A DNA stretch of 64,000 nucleotides, taken from positions 71,176,831 through 71,240,830 of the forward strand of contig NC_070607.1 of assembly GCF_027172205.1 (NCBI RefSeq), written 5' to 3'. Below are positions 1-9,915 of the stretch, one piece after another (position 1 is the stretch's first letter; the number at the start of each line of letters is the position of its first letter). The stretch comes from Podarcis raffonei. Its lineage: Eukaryota; Chordata; Lepidosauria; Squamata; Lacertidae. The notes beneath the pieces are model-generated. The model worked only from the letters and a program-made list of their open reading frames with translations. It had not been told where the DNA came from and searched no databases. Both the position numbers and the translations under genes were made by a program.

Positions 1-451
1 TAAAAATAAACCATTAATGTCTCATTCTTTAAAAAAGAAAGAAAAGAAATCCACAGACTATTATGCAATTAAGTATTCATACACATTATTGATTTCACTG
101 GGACATAAGTATGCATAATAGTGTTCTCAAGAGCAGCAAATGTCTTTGGCAGTCAACTTTCCAAAAGAATAAGAGGAAAGGATGGGTTAATTATTTTACT
201 CTTGGTGACTGAGCCAATATGGGGTCCAGAAGGCAACAAGAAATGGGGAACCAGATCTTCAGTAGAGGCACTGCAGCCGTTCCTACCCGGAACAAATTGG
301 CAATGAAGAAGGACTGAATCCTCTCTATAAACTTCCCAAATCATGCCACCTTAATCTTTAGAAGCCCCCTGTGACTTTCTCTGCCTTCTGAAGTTAGGCA
401 GGTGGTGACAAGAGAGAGGACCTTTTTGTGGTCCTGTCTGGATAGGACTTG
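1..451. other. Unassigned AT-rich sequence
   Basis: No repeat family or gene is recognised here. Open frames of about 60-90 codons on both strands have no recognisable domain and read as chance. Confidence 0.5.
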
Positions 452-791
452 GGTCCAGTATACCTGAAGGAGCATCTCCACCCCCATTGTTCTGCCCGGA
501 CACTGAAGTCCAGCGCCGAGGGCCTTCTGGCGGTTCCCTCACTGCGAGAAGCCAAGTTACAGGGAACCAGGCAGAGGGCCTTCTCGGTAGTAGCACCCGC
601 CCTGTGGAATGCCCTCCCACCAGATGTCAAAGAGAAGAACAACTACCAAACTCATAGAAGACATCTGAAGGCAGCCCTATTTAGGGAAGCTTTTAATACC
701 ATTGTATTTTAATATTTTGTTGGAAGTCACCCAGAGTGGCTGGGGAAACCCAGCCAGATGGGTGGGGTATAAATAATAATAATAATAATAT

Positions 792-835
<44 letters not shown>

Positions 836-836
836 A
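452..836 (+). mobile_element. L2-like LINE, 3' end
   Basis: This is the 3' part of a non-LTR retrotransposon. The + frame encodes the C-terminal signature 'APALWNALPPDV' followed by a basic stretch, as at the end of L2/CR1-group ORF2 proteins. It is followed by a short 3' UTR ('CCCAGAGTGGCTGGGG') and a 'GGGGTATAAATAATAATAAT' tail that runs into a microsatellite. Related copies lie at 31309-31673 (+) and 49446-49865 (-). The copy is 5'-truncated and cannot move by itself. The L2 rather than CR1 assignment is an inference. Confidence 0.7.
771..834. repeat. (ATA)n-(GAT)n compound microsatellite
   Basis: About four AAT units are followed by some 14 ATG/GAT units. It sits exactly at the 3' tail of the L2-like LINE, so it probably grew from the element's own tail. 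Confidence 0.95.
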
Positions 837-1139
837 GAATATGACTTTCAGAGTCCCATTCAACAAAATGAGCAGAAGTGCTTCCAAATATAGCAGCCCT
901 TCAAACCATAACAGAGGGTGCTAAAGCACACTGATCTTGAAGTGCAGCTGCTATGGCCAGGGCTGGTGCCATCCTTCAAACATACACTCAAGCCTAGCAC
1001 TGCTTGTGGTGGTCCCCATGTGCTTTCTCTGCTGCTGCTGCTGCTGCTGCTGCTTTGGCTGTGGTGGCAGTGCCACCACTTAACACCCTCTACCAGGCCC
1101 CCAGACATACTTTAGTGGTGGGCAAGGAGTTTTTTAATA
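837..1139. other. Unassigned, with (CTG)8 at 1031-1054
   Basis: A run of eight CTG units gives poly-Leu or poly-Ala in chance frames. No gene context is seen. Confidence 0.7.
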
Positions 1140-1726
1140 CAGTGGTACCTTGGGTTAAACAGTGGTGCTGTGGGTTAAATCACAGAGCCTAGGATTTGCT
1201 GATCGGAAGTTCACAGTTCGAATCCCCACGACGGAGTGAGCTCCCATTGCTCAGTCCCTGCTCCTGCCAACCTAGCAGTTTGAAAGCACGTCAAAGTGCA
1301 AGTAGATAAATAGGTACCACTCTGGCGGGAAGGTAAACGGCATTTCCGTGTGCTGCTCTGGTCCTCCAGAAGTGGCTTAGTCATGCTGGCCACATGACCC
1401 AGAAGCTGTATGCCGGCTCCCTCGGCTAATAAAGCGAGATGAGTGCCACAACCCCAGAGTCAGCCACGACTGGACCTAATGGTCAGGGGTCCCTTTACCC
1501 TTTACCTTACCTTGGGTTAAGTACTTAATTCGTTCCAGAGGTCCATTCTTAACCTGAAGCACCACTTTGGCTAATGGGGCCTCCTGCTGTCGCCGCATCG
1601 CCAGAACACGATTTCTGTTCTCATCCTGAAGCAAAGTTCTTAACCCGAGGTACTATTTCTGGGTTAGCGGAGTCTGTAACCTGAAGCGTATGTAACCTGA
1701 AGCGTATGTAAGCCGAGGTACCACTG
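1140..1726 (+). mobile_element. Tigger/pogo-like MITE, split by a SINE
   Basis: The terminal inverted repeats read CAGTGGTACCT on the left and AGGTACCACTG on the right, and TA dinucleotides flank both ends (1138-1139 and 1727-1728), as expected for Tc1/mariner/pogo insertion. The core has no transposase frame, so it is non-autonomous. A Sauria SINE at 1159-1507 interrupts it; without the SINE it would be about 225 bp. Sister copies are at 9366-9625 and 35699-35929 (reversed). The Tigger assignment rests on TIR and TA site only. Confidence 0.8.
1159..1507 (+). mobile_element. Sauria SINE (tRNA-like, BovB-type tail)
   Basis: The head has the RNA polymerase III B-box-like 'GTTCGAATCCCC'. The body has 'GTGCAAGTAGATAAATAGGT' and the tail ends 'GGTCCCTTTACC..TTTACCTT' after 'GACTGGACCTAATGGTCAGG'. 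The first few bases of the family head are missing. The 13-base target duplication TACCTTGGGTTAA is seen at 1146-1158 and 1508-1520, and it is itself part of the Tigger-like host element, so this SINE is younger than its host. Sauria SINEs are moved by BovB LINE machinery (known for the family). Confidence 0.93.
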
Positions 1727-1728
1727 TA

Positions 1729-2781
1729 TTTTGAATGAGAACTAAGCTTGGTTTCCATCTCTGGTGACACTTTCTGCAGCTGCGCTGTTCTTCCACACAT
1801 GCAAGTCACCACTTCATGACTGACGTGCATGAAATTATTAACTTGCTCTCATCTTTATTGAAGTGCTAACACTGAGAACTTCTTTTCCTCTCCATCTGAA
1901 ACCGCAATAGCTAGTGATTGAGATAACAGACAACTGTTTTATTAATTTTCTCTCCAAGGCTTTATGAAGACTAGAAAAGTGTGTATCATTCATATACACA
2001 CAGAGACACACACGCCTACATGTGTGTGTGTGTTGAGCAAAGTAGAAAGTCCTGCAGGGTCATGGATAATTAGGGTTTTCATTATACTGGCAAGAAGCTG
2101 GCAATTTTTATATCTTACTCTTTTATGGTATAATATAAGCTAATATACTCTTAATAAAAGAGAGCTCAGAGGAAGGCCATGTCCTATCCATTTGAACTGC
2201 AAGTAATAATATTCATTTCCAATGCAGACAAAAATGAGGAGCCAAACAATTTATCTTTTCCTTCCTTTTCTTTCCCTCCTCCTCTCGACAGTGATTTGTT
2301 GAATCGTGAAGATGCCATTATTCTGCGCATTGCTCTTTCTATTGTTGTTGCTGCCGCTTTTATTTTACACTTTATTATCATGGTGCTTTTTGGGGATGAA
2401 AATATTCCAACTTCAATAAATTACCCGAGGTGTTTCTTATTTTCTCACCGTTCCCTTGTAGATTGGCTACTTGCGTTTCTGCAAAAATTCAAAGCTCCGC
2501 CGCAATATGTCTTTCATTAGGAAGAGGTTGTGTGGGTGTCTGTTGTTCTAATAGTCGTACAACTTTGCCGCACCTCTGCGGCGGAGGACGTTATGCATTT
2601 GGTGTGCTGGGGGCAGGGAGCCAGAAGACATTGCTGTCAGTATCTCCGGGGGAGCCAGTCAGCAAATCTGGCAGGCTCTGGGGAGCAAGGGGTGCACCCA
2701 ACTCCAGCAGCCCCCTTCTGCCCTCCACTGCTGCAAAATGACCCACCCACATTCCCACAGTTAGTAGAATTTTGCAGAGGA
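1729..2781. other. Unassigned, with a CA/TG run and a 113-codon open frame
   Basis: 1993-2035 holds interrupted (CA)n and (TG)n runs that could pair. An open frame at 2179-2520 (+) encodes a hydrophobic segment near 'LSIVVAAAFILHFIIMVLF', but it has no recognised family, no homologous copy in the window and no promoter or splice context. I regard it as chance. 2520-2780 is GC-richer and of unknown origin. Confidence 0.4.
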
Positions 2782-2796
2782 CTAGTGCTGTTCACA

Positions 2797-3137
2797 GGGA
2801 CTCGGGTGGTGCTGTGGGTTAAACCACAGAGCCTAGGACTTGCTGATCAGAAGGTCGGCAGTTCAAATCCCCATGACAGGGTGAGCTTCCGTTTGCTTGG
2901 TCCCTGCTCCTGCCAACGTAGCAGTTCAAAAGCATGTCCAAATGCAAGTAGATAAATAGGTACCGCTCCAGCGGGAAGGTAAATGGCATCTCCATGCACT
3001 GCTCTGGTTCACCAGAAGTGGCTTAGTCATGCTGGCCACATGAGCTGGATGCCGGCTCCCTTGGCCAATAAAGCGAGATGAGCGCTGCAACCCTAGAGTC
3101 GGCCGTGACTGGACCTAATGGTCAGGGGTCCCTTTAC
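2797..3137 (+). mobile_element. Sauria SINE with target-site duplication
   Basis: Nearly full-length, from 'GGGACTCGGGTGGTGCTGTG' to 'GGGGTCCCTTTACC'. The B-box region reads 'AGTTCAAATCCCC'. The 12-base target duplication CTAGTGCTGTTC is intact at 2782-2793 and 3138-3149, so the insertion is clean and fairly young. Confidence 0.95.
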
Positions 3138-3254
3138 CTAGTGCTGTTCGCTGTTCCTCACGGACAGAAAAGGAATTTTACCCACCATCAAATTGGCCTG
3201 GGTTTTCTTGCTTGGGAAGGTTGCCATCCTCACATCACGCTATTGCTTCCCAAT

Positions 3255-3705
3255 CCGTCATTGTCAGGTGCTGTTGCGGTTGCTCAATAGTAACCAGGCA
3301 GGACTCCGACTTGTTTTTTACAGGCTTTATTTTGGTGCAAACTATTTAGAGTGAAGAGCATCATAAGTTCATGTCTGTTTTTTTACCTCCCCCAACATAA
3401 AAGTCTTGTCACCCCCAGCCTTTTCCGCCCCTCCCTGCACCTCAAACTACTGCGCATGATGGGCGTTGGCAGGGATGTGCTTCCCTCCTCTCCGGCTTGC
3501 TCAGGCACGGTGTTAAGGCTCTTTCTAGCATCCTCTGGTCCTTGCACATCTTCTCCACTGGAGGTGGGGCTTTCCTCCTCACCGGAAGAGGAACTGCTTT
3601 GAAAGTTTTTCGGAGGCTCCCTGTAACACAACTGCCCCTCTTCCTCTCGCCTCTGAGCCGATGGCTGTTCCCTGACAGTCATGCTCTCAGTCGTCACAAC
3701 TTGGC
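3255..3705 (-). mobile_element. Probable LTR fossil, antisense
   Basis: Read on the - strand this block runs from 'TGCCAAGTTGTGACGACTG' to a polyadenylation signal in 'AAAATAAAGCCTGTAAAAAA' about 370 bases later, followed by a U5-like stretch. That order fits an endogenous-retrovirus LTR. No matching second LTR, internal domain or flanking duplication was found, so it is a solo or partial fossil. The family is not identified. Confidence 0.45.
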
Positions 3706-4742
3706 AGGGGAGGGCATTGAGTAGAATCCATAGACTGTGATAATCTATGGGCTGATGTGGAAAACCTTGGCCCTAGATAAGGGGTGGAGGTGGGGAAGGC
3801 CAGATCGCATGCTCCCAAGTTGCCAAGTGCCTCACCACTCCAGTTCAAACTGAGGTACAAATATGTCCTCCCATGCTGCTATGCGTACAGGCAGGCAGCA
3901 AAGAGCATCTAATCAGCAGACAGTCTAGTGGACAGAAACTTGCTCTGGGTCACACCAAACCCCAGCATAATCAATAAAGTTGCTGCCATTGTTCACCCGC
4001 TTGCTGTGTCTTGTTGTTCATGGCTCCCACGTGCCTGTCATGTAATCCCCATTGCAGCACGCTGCCTCTGACTCCCTTGCTCACCAGGGCAAAAACTGAG
4101 AGGACAGCAGTTTTGGGCATTTCTTCCCAAGCATGCTCACGAGCCCCATTTGACAACACAGGCTGGCGTGTGGGAAAGGGGAAGCTGTTTTCCTTTGGCA
4201 GCTTGAGATCTTAATTGCCACACACATGGTTAGAGAGAGTTACTTCCATTTACCTGGGAGGAAAGGGGAGGTAGGATTAGAAACCGCTTACTCATTAGAA
4301 AAAATGTCACCGTTCTAACCCCCTCCCCCATGGTTTTTCCGTCTAATGTTCTTCTGGTTGAGCAAGCAAGTTCGTAAAGTCAGTTTTAATTAAAGTGCGT
4401 AAATCTGGCTGCAGCTGTGCACCTAATGAGGGGGCTAAAGGGTCACTGACAAATGTTTGCATAAGCTCTCGCCCTTCTTTCCCTGAGAAAGTGGTGCTCA
4501 TCTCGAATCCTTCCCACGGTTAATGGATGTTGCTCTTTTCAGCACCGAGTCGCATTTTGTTGTTGATTTGCTTGTTTGTATGAAAGCTCATTAAGAAACA
4601 AAAATTAAAGTATGGGCAGGGAGGGTTATTCTCAATTTGCCATGAACACAAGCACTAAAACACCCCTTACAAGTGGTGCAGATGGAAAGTGTTAAGACCC
4701 AGCCACACTTAGCTTCCCCTCGCCCCATGCTTTCTAGGTGCA
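3706..4742. other. Unassigned; possible LTR-derived 3' part near 3960-4020
   Basis: 'ATCAATAAAGTTGCTGCC' followed by a GT-rich stretch at about 3970-4015 resembles the R/U5 part of an LTR. The rest shows no recognisable repeat or gene. Confidence 0.3.
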
Positions 4743-4882
4743 GGTCATAGAATTCTAGAGTTAGAAGGGACCCATCTAGCCCAACCCTCTGCAATGCAGG
4801 AATATGCAGCTGTCTCTTACGGGGATCAAACTGACAACCTTGGCGTTATCAGCACCATGCTCTAACTCATGGGTAGGCAAAC

Positions 4883-5128
4883 TGTTAAGTTGTGGGTGAA
4901 CATATCAGATGACACAGCGATTCTTCAAACAGCTCTTGTTTATTCAGAGGCCAGAACAGAACTGAGCTGAAGGGTTCAGTCAGCCTGCTTATATAGAGCT
5001 CCAGTACACATAATTGTAACAACTTTCTAAAACTATCCAATCACTGAATGTCATTTTCGATCCCTTATTTGCATAACTATCTACAGTATCCCCCTGCTGG
5101 CCCAGGGTGAGAACTTCAGTACATAACA
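4883..5128 (-). mobile_element. Solo LTR (endogenous retrovirus-type), antisense
   Basis: 246 bp, TG...CA ended on the - strand (starts TGTTATGTACTGAAG, ends CACAACTTAACA). It holds a TATA-like 'TATATAAGCAGG' and an AATAAA signal before a short R/U5. The 5-base duplication CAAAC flanks it at 4878-4882 and 5129-5133. A close relative is at 54986-55232, roughly 95% identical by eye. No internal region is present, so this is the product of LTR-LTR recombination. It looks young and is whole as an LTR. Confidence 0.88.
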
Positions 5129-5220
5129 CAAACTAAGGCCCGGGGCCAGATCTGGCCCAATTGCCTTCTAAATCCAGCCTGCAGACAGTCTGGGAATCAC
5201 CGTGTTTTTATATGAGTAGT

Positions 5221-5475
5221 AGTAGAAGAAGAAGAGTTTGGATTTGATATCCCGCCTTTCACTCCCCTTCAGGAGTCTCAAAGTGGCTAACATTCTCCTT
5301 TCCCTTCCTCCCCCACAACAAACACTCTGTGAGGTGAGTGGGGCTGAGAGACTTCAAAGAAGTGTGACTAGCCCAAGGTCACCCAGCAGCTGCATGTGGA
5401 GGAGCGGAGACGCGAACTCGGTTCCCCAGATTACGAGACTACCGCTCTTAACGAGTACACCACACTGGCTCTCAG
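5221..5475 (-). mobile_element. MIR-like tRNA SINE, antisense
   Basis: Read on the - strand: head 'GTGTGGTGTACTCGTTAAGA', core 'GGGTGACCTTGGGCTAGTCA', then 'TTTGAGACTCC' and a (GAA)n-type tail. The core sentence resembles MIR/CORE-type SINEs. Inserted within the hAT element. A fragment of the same family is at 62619-62672 and a related subfamily at 63165-63389. Confidence 0.8.
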
Positions 5476-5659
5476 AATGTGTGCTTTTGTTTAAAATGCA
5501 TCTCTGGGTTATTTGTGGGGCATAGGAATTCATTAATCCCCCCCCACAAAAAAAATATAGTACGGCCCCCCACAAGGTCTGAGGGACAGTGGACCGGCCC
5601 CCTGCTGAAAAAGTTTGCTGACCCCTGCTCTAACCTACTGAACTATCCAGGTCCTTTCT

Positions 5660-6125
5660 AAAGCTCCATGTCCGAACTCTTCCCCCCCCCCCCAACTGCT
5701 TTCCCCAGGAAAACCTTCTCTTTAACGCTGAATTGGAACTCAAGTCCCATCAATTCAAGTTTTCCATGGATCACCTTTTGCTCCAATTCAGTTGTAGAGG
5801 GTGGAGAAAGCGCCAGGGGGAAGAAAGTGTTTGAACACAGAGCCCTAAAGCACAGACCTGTGCCTTGAGACGTGGCACAAAAAGAAGTATGGCTCAGGCT
5901 TTGCTTTGCACACTACCTGTGAGTGCTTATATCACACCATCCTTCCTTAAACTTCACCATTTTCCTATAGATCCACATATATTGCTCCCTCCAAACCAAA
6001 GGCTCGGCGAATGCTATCCAGAAGGCCAGACCTATCCTATGTTTAACTGGCATGGCTTCCTTCAAGGAATCCTGAGACTCAAGGTTTGGTTAAAGGTACT
6101 AGTAATGTTCCAGAGAGCTCTAGTC
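5660..6125. other. Unassigned, with a poly-C run
   Basis: A run of about ten C lies near 5684-5693. No gene or recognised repeat. Confidence 0.5.
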
Positions 6126-6195
6126 CCCTCCTTTCGTAGAATTGTAAAGTGGGAAGGGACCCCAAGAGTCATCTAGCTTGACTCCCTGCAATGTT
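6126..6195 (-). mobile_element. CR1-like 3' tail fragment, antisense
   Basis: 'TAGAATTGTAAAGTGGGAAG' followed by 'GGACCCCAAGAGTCATCTAG' is the antisense of the CR1/CR1-tailed SINE 3' end. It is too short to tell LINE from SINE. Confidence 0.6.
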
Positions 6196-7539
6196 AGGGA
6201 AGTGAGAGAATCGCAGTTAAACCTGCTTGATTGACTGGGCGGATGGGAGTTGGAGTCCAAACCGATTAGCTGGAATCTACAAGGTTGGAGTGGGCTGCTG
6301 TAGTATGTATGGTCAATACATGATATGGATGCACAGATAGGGAGATTGTGGTATCTCTGGGTAATCCTCCATTACATAGGTGATTTATAGTTGGTCAGTT
6401 TCATGTAGATAACAGAAAAATCAGAATTCATGGAAAGATAGGCACCTATCGGTTTGAACTGTTGCCTTTATATTCATTGATAGGACCACGTTCCTCATAC
6501 ACTATCTGTGTTTATGTGCCTCTTTCCCTATCTCTATCTTTTTTGGGGAAAGGGAAGTAGAATGTGTGTGTATGGAGTTTCCCCAGTGCTTTCTCTAAGC
6601 TGCTACAGTGTATTCCAGTATTGTACTTTCTCTAAGATGCTACAGCATATTCCAGTATTGTACCCCAATGTAAAAGTTCAATAAACTTTTAATAATGACA
6701 AGAAGAAGATTTAGGATTGGTTGACAAGTGTGGGGTCCTGTTTGTTTGCAATACAGACACCTACGTACACCACTGGGTATAGATTTGTTGTGCAGACTTA
6801 GCAATAGCACCTGCAGTTGATTGAAAGTGTGTGCGTCTTCTGGGAGATCCCAGCCAACCCCTGGGAAATGGGAATCAGTCCTAAATGATGGCTTTGTAAA
6901 TCACCCCCTTATGCCATAAGGCAAGGTCATCTCCTTCTTCGCAGTGTCCCGTGACATTTTTCTGTTCCCTTTTTATTAGAAAAACCACTTCTGTTGGGCA
7001 ATCATTTTTAGTCACTCCCTGGAGTGATTTTGCTGTTCAGGAAGTACAAATAACTGTAATGTGTACTTGAGTTGGGGGGGGGGGAAAGAAAATTTTCCCT
7101 TTGAGTTTGTTTTATTTTTATTTTTGTGGCAGATTTGCTGCTGTGTAATGTTTGGGAATGAATTCCTTGGCTTTGACATTGTTTTCTTCATTGTTATTCT
7201 TTCTGTACCTATAGAGGAGAAAATAAAAAATTCATTAAAAAGGAAGGAAGGAGAAAGGATTGTGTGGCCATCGTGCCTCTGTTATGTGGCAGAAGAATAT
7301 AGACAAAGGAAGGAGAGACTGAAGTCACAAATAGTTTTTGGCTTAAAAAAAAAACCACTTTTAGAAATGTTGTGTTTTGATTTACTTCTCAGTACTTGCA
7401 TGAAGAAAAGGAAGTGTAACAGGTAAGGACAAGAAATGAAGCTGCAATTCAAAGATCTTCTCCCAGAATGACTTACACAACCTTGAATGTTACTTGCTGT
7501 GATAACCTGTTCACGTTAATATGTGAAACTGTATACAGA
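6196..7539. other. Mostly unassigned; 37-bp tandem duplication at 6589-6662
   Basis: Two adjacent copies of a 37-bp unit (6589-6625 and 6626-6662, starting CTTTCTCTAAG and ending TATTGTA) differ at only a few bases. Shortly downstream is 'TCAATAAACTTTT', a polyadenylation-like signal. The rest is AT-rich with an unremarkable 121-codon frame at 7061-7426. Confidence 0.6.
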
Positions 7540-7652
7540 AAGGTATATCTTGTGAACCGTCCTGAGACCTGTGAGTATAGGGTAGTATATAAATTGTAGT
7601 AGTAACAGCAGCAGCAGCAACAACAACAACAACAACAACAACAGCAACAACA
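7540..7652 (+). mobile_element. L2-type LINE tail with (CAG)n(CAA)n
   Basis: 'GAACCGTCCTGAGACCTGTG' then 'GGGTAGTATATAAATTG' is a classic L2-like 3' terminus. It is followed directly by CAG and CAA triplets (7605-7652). Only the last part of the LINE is present. Confidence 0.65.
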
Positions 7653-8165
7653 GAGCTCTTACAGGTTCCCAAAGCTAAGCCCCTAGCCAGAGGATTGGGA
7701 AGCTGGGTGATCTATGCATCAGCAATGGTGGGTCCTGGCAGAGTGCTGGGACCTGGGCAGCTCTCCAACTCCGCTGATACTGCCTCTGAGCAGGAGTTAG
7801 CAAGAGGAGGCAGGGAGCAGTAGCAGGACTGTTGCCAGCTAGTTGGTAGTGCCATCTTAGCTTTCCCAGCCCTTTTCTGCAGCACCTGGGAGACAGCACT
7901 TGAATAGTCAGACGGTTTGCCTCACTAGCTGCACCCAAAACCAACTGTTGGTTTCCAGAAGGGGAAAAACTTATTTATATGGATCTGCAGTTGATGCTGG
8001 GCTGCTGCCAGTGGACAGCCCCCAGTGGGGGCAGCTTTGAAGGGTGGACGCTAAAGGGAATATAGCCCTTTTTGATTATCTTTTGGGGTGGGGGTGATGA
8101 GCATTCCCTGTGGGTGATTGAGAGAGATTGGAGCAACCAAGGGAGGGGACATGTGATAATATAAA
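7653..8165. other. Unassigned
   Basis: No repeat family or gene recognised. Frames on the - strand are short and without domains. Confidence 0.5.
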
Positions 8166-8290
8166 ACAACAACAACAACAACAACTTATTATTTATACCC
8201 TGTCCATCTGGCTGGGTTTCCCCAGCCGATCTGGGCAGCTCCCAAGAGAATATTAAAAGCACAATAAAACATCAAATCTGGCTTCCAAGA
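8166..8290 (-). mobile_element. L2-like LINE 3' tail, antisense, with (CAA)n
   Basis: 'TTATTATTTATACCCTGTCC' and 'GGCTGGGTTTCCCCAGCC' are the reverse of the tail seen at 720-775. A (CAA)6 run at 8166-8185 abuts the tail. Confidence 0.7.
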
Positions 8291-8819
8291 GACAGACAGA
8301 ATGCTGAGGAGCTGTGTCTGTGATGTAAGCAAGAACACAAGTCACAAATGTATATCCAGTGTGATTGGTGGGTATTTGGTGACTGATGTTTTATATTATT
8401 TTGATTTATTGAATTTATTGTATTGAGTTTATTATACATTTCTTTGGTGTTAATATGCAGTTCATTGCTTTGGGGGCACAGCATAGCATCCAAAGTCTGG
8501 AGCGCAGCAGGTACAAAATCTGCTTTGTTGACCAGATAAAGAAACAAGGACAACTAGACTTAAACAGTTTGCTTTACTGCATCAGGAGTCGAATTCTGGC
8601 ATTTGGACACAGACACTTTTGGACACACTCAACTGGGCTGCCTGGGCTAAACCACATTCTTTTAATGCCCTGCATCCCTTGAGTGTATTGGGTTGGATTG
8701 AAGGCACGTTGATTGTATAATTTATCCCATTTGGTGAGTCCAGTTTGCATTCCAAAAGCTAAAAGCTACAAGTCATAGAAGGCTGACTTTTTTATGTTGC
8801 CCTGGAATCAGGCTGAGTG
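8291..8819. other. Unassigned
   Basis: AT-rich. No recognised element or gene. Confidence 0.5.
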
Positions 8820-9362
8820 TAGAATCTGATCACATACAGCACCCTTCAGTGCAATCACCCTCTTATACTTCTTAGTCAGAAGTCTTAAGATACCAGACTG
8901 ACTCGAGCCCTGTCCTTATTAAATGTATCCCTTATTCTTCTTCTGAGGAGTTCAGAGCAGCTTACATCTGGCTTCCAGGAGGTCACCTATTACCCAGGCA
9001 ACTCAAAGGGCCAGAACTGCTCAGCTTCAGCAGTGGATCTGAATCACATGCCTCAGACTACTCTTGACTCTGCATGGAAACAAAGAGTTCTGACTCAGAA
9101 GGGTAGCAGGAGACCTGGGTAGAAGATGCTACACACGATCAGAGGTATAAAACTAGTGTTGAGGAACCATCAAGGAATCCTCCCATGCTGTGAGGGTTTC
9201 AAGGCTCCTCTGGCTTTACCTGACCCCCAAAAGCAATAAGGGGAAATGGCTCTAAGAGAAAAAGAGCAGTGATTCATTCACCCTGCCCTGTTCAGGGCTT
9301 GCAACTACAACTTATTGAACCTCTCTCCAAAACACTCATTCTTCCTCAGCCAGTTTAATAAA
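8820..9362 (+). repeat. Unnamed interspersed repeat, copy 1
   Basis: About 540 bp that reappear, in reverse complement and with moderate divergence, at about 29670-30225. Shared landmarks are 'GGTAGCAGGAGACCTGGGTA', 'GCATGCCTCAGACTA'-like text and 'CCTGCCCTGTTCAGGGCTTG'. On this strand there is a TATA-like 'AGGTATAAAAC' at about 9146 and AATAAA near 9357, which would suit an LTR, but TG/CA ends and a flanking duplication are not clear. A Tigger-like element begins 4 bases after its end. I do not recognise the family. Confidence 0.7.
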
Positions 9363-9365
9363 CTA

Positions 9366-9625
9366 CAGTGGTACCTCAGGTTAAGCACTTAATTCGTTCT
9401 GGAGGTCTGCTCTTAACCTGAAACTGTTCTTAACCTGAAGCACCACTTTAGCTAATGGGGCCTCCTCCTGCTGCTGCTGCTGCTGCTGCTGCCGCGCCGC
9501 CAGAGCACGATTTCTGTTCTCATCCTGAAGCAAAGTTCTTAACCCAAGGTAATATTTCTGGGTTAGCGGAGTCTGTAACCTGAAGCGAATGTAACCTGAA
9601 GCATCTGTAACCCAAGGTACCACTG
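9366..9625 (+). mobile_element. Tigger/pogo-like MITE with expanded CTG run
   Basis: TIRs CAGTGGTACCTCAGG and CCAAGGTACCACTG, flanked by TA at 9364-9365 and 9626-9627. It belongs to the same subfamily as 1140-1726. The internal 'CCTCCTGCTG' stretch has expanded to about nine CTG units near 9466-9492, which produces a meaningless poly-Gln frame on the - strand. There is no transposase. Confidence 0.88.
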
Positions 9626-9804
9626 TACATTTATATCCTATGTCAGAATCCCCTGCTGTAAGAAAACACATTGCAGGATCTGTCGAAAAGCCCATCTAGT
9701 TCAGCATTTGGTTCTCACAGTGGCCAGTCAGAAGCTTACAAAAAGCCCACTATCAAGGCACAAGCGTAAGATCACTCCTAACGCAAGGACAGAGGATTTA
9801 GCTA

Positions 9805-9915
9805 ACTCTAGTTGTTGTTGGGCTCCAACTCCCACCATCCCTGAACATTGGCTGTGCTGGCAGAAGCTGATGGGAGTTGGAGTCCAACAACACCTAGCTG
9901 GCCACATATTCCCAA
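9805..9915. mobile_element. hAT-like palindromic MITE fragment
   Basis: 'GGGCTCCAACTCCCACCATC' is mirrored by 'GATGGGAGTTGGAGTCCAAC', a fold-back typical of the abundant 'GGACTACAACTCCCATCA' miniature elements also seen at 11563, 11900, 36616 and 41032. Ends are degraded. Confidence 0.6.

Larger units (their letters stand above)
4868..5627 (-). mobile_element. Non-autonomous hAT element carrying two nested insertions
   Basis: On the - strand the element begins CAGGGGTCAGCAAACTTTTT and ends GCCTACCCATG, giving hAT-type imperfect terminal repeats. The 8-base flanks CTCTAACT (4860-4867) and CTCTAACC (5628-5635) match at 7 of 8 positions, the duplication length typical of hAT. The body includes 'GGCCGGTCCACTGTCCC' and 'GATCTGGCCCCGGGCC'. 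A solo LTR (4883-5128) and a MIR-like SINE (5221-5475) lie inside. Without them about 260 bp of hAT sequence remains, with no transposase. Confidence 0.85.
4743..5659 (-). mobile_element. tRNA-Ile-headed SINE with CR1-like tail, split
   Basis: Joined across the insertion, the - strand reads as a tRNA-Ile-like head ('GGATAGTTCAG', 'GCTGATAACGCCAAGG', B box 'GGTTGTCAGTTTGATCC'), then a linker. Its 3' tail resembles the CR1 3' end ('TGCATTGCAGAGGGTTGGGC', 'AATTCTATGA'). Such tails let a SINE borrow CR1 reverse transcriptase (known for CR1-tailed SINEs). A 760-bp hAT element sits in the A-box/anticodon-side region. The actual SINE sequence occupies about 4743-4867 and 5628-5659. Confidence 0.75.

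Noticed and set aside
452-836. CRISPR-like or satellite array
   Set aside because: The repeated triplets are a plain microsatellite at a LINE tail. No spaced direct repeats occur anywhere in the window.
693-887. Poly-histidine frame
   Set aside because: It is the (GAT)n microsatellite read on the opposite strand.
2179-2520. 113-codon frame with a membrane-like segment
   Set aside because: No recognised family, no upstream promoter or splice context, and the hydrophobic run is explained by T-rich codons.
7061-7426. 121-codon frame rich in Phe, Lys and Leu
   Set aside because: AT-rich chance frame, no domain, no paralogue.
9381-9695. Poly-glutamine protein on the - strand
   Set aside because: The Gln run is the CTG expansion of a Tigger-like MITE read backwards.
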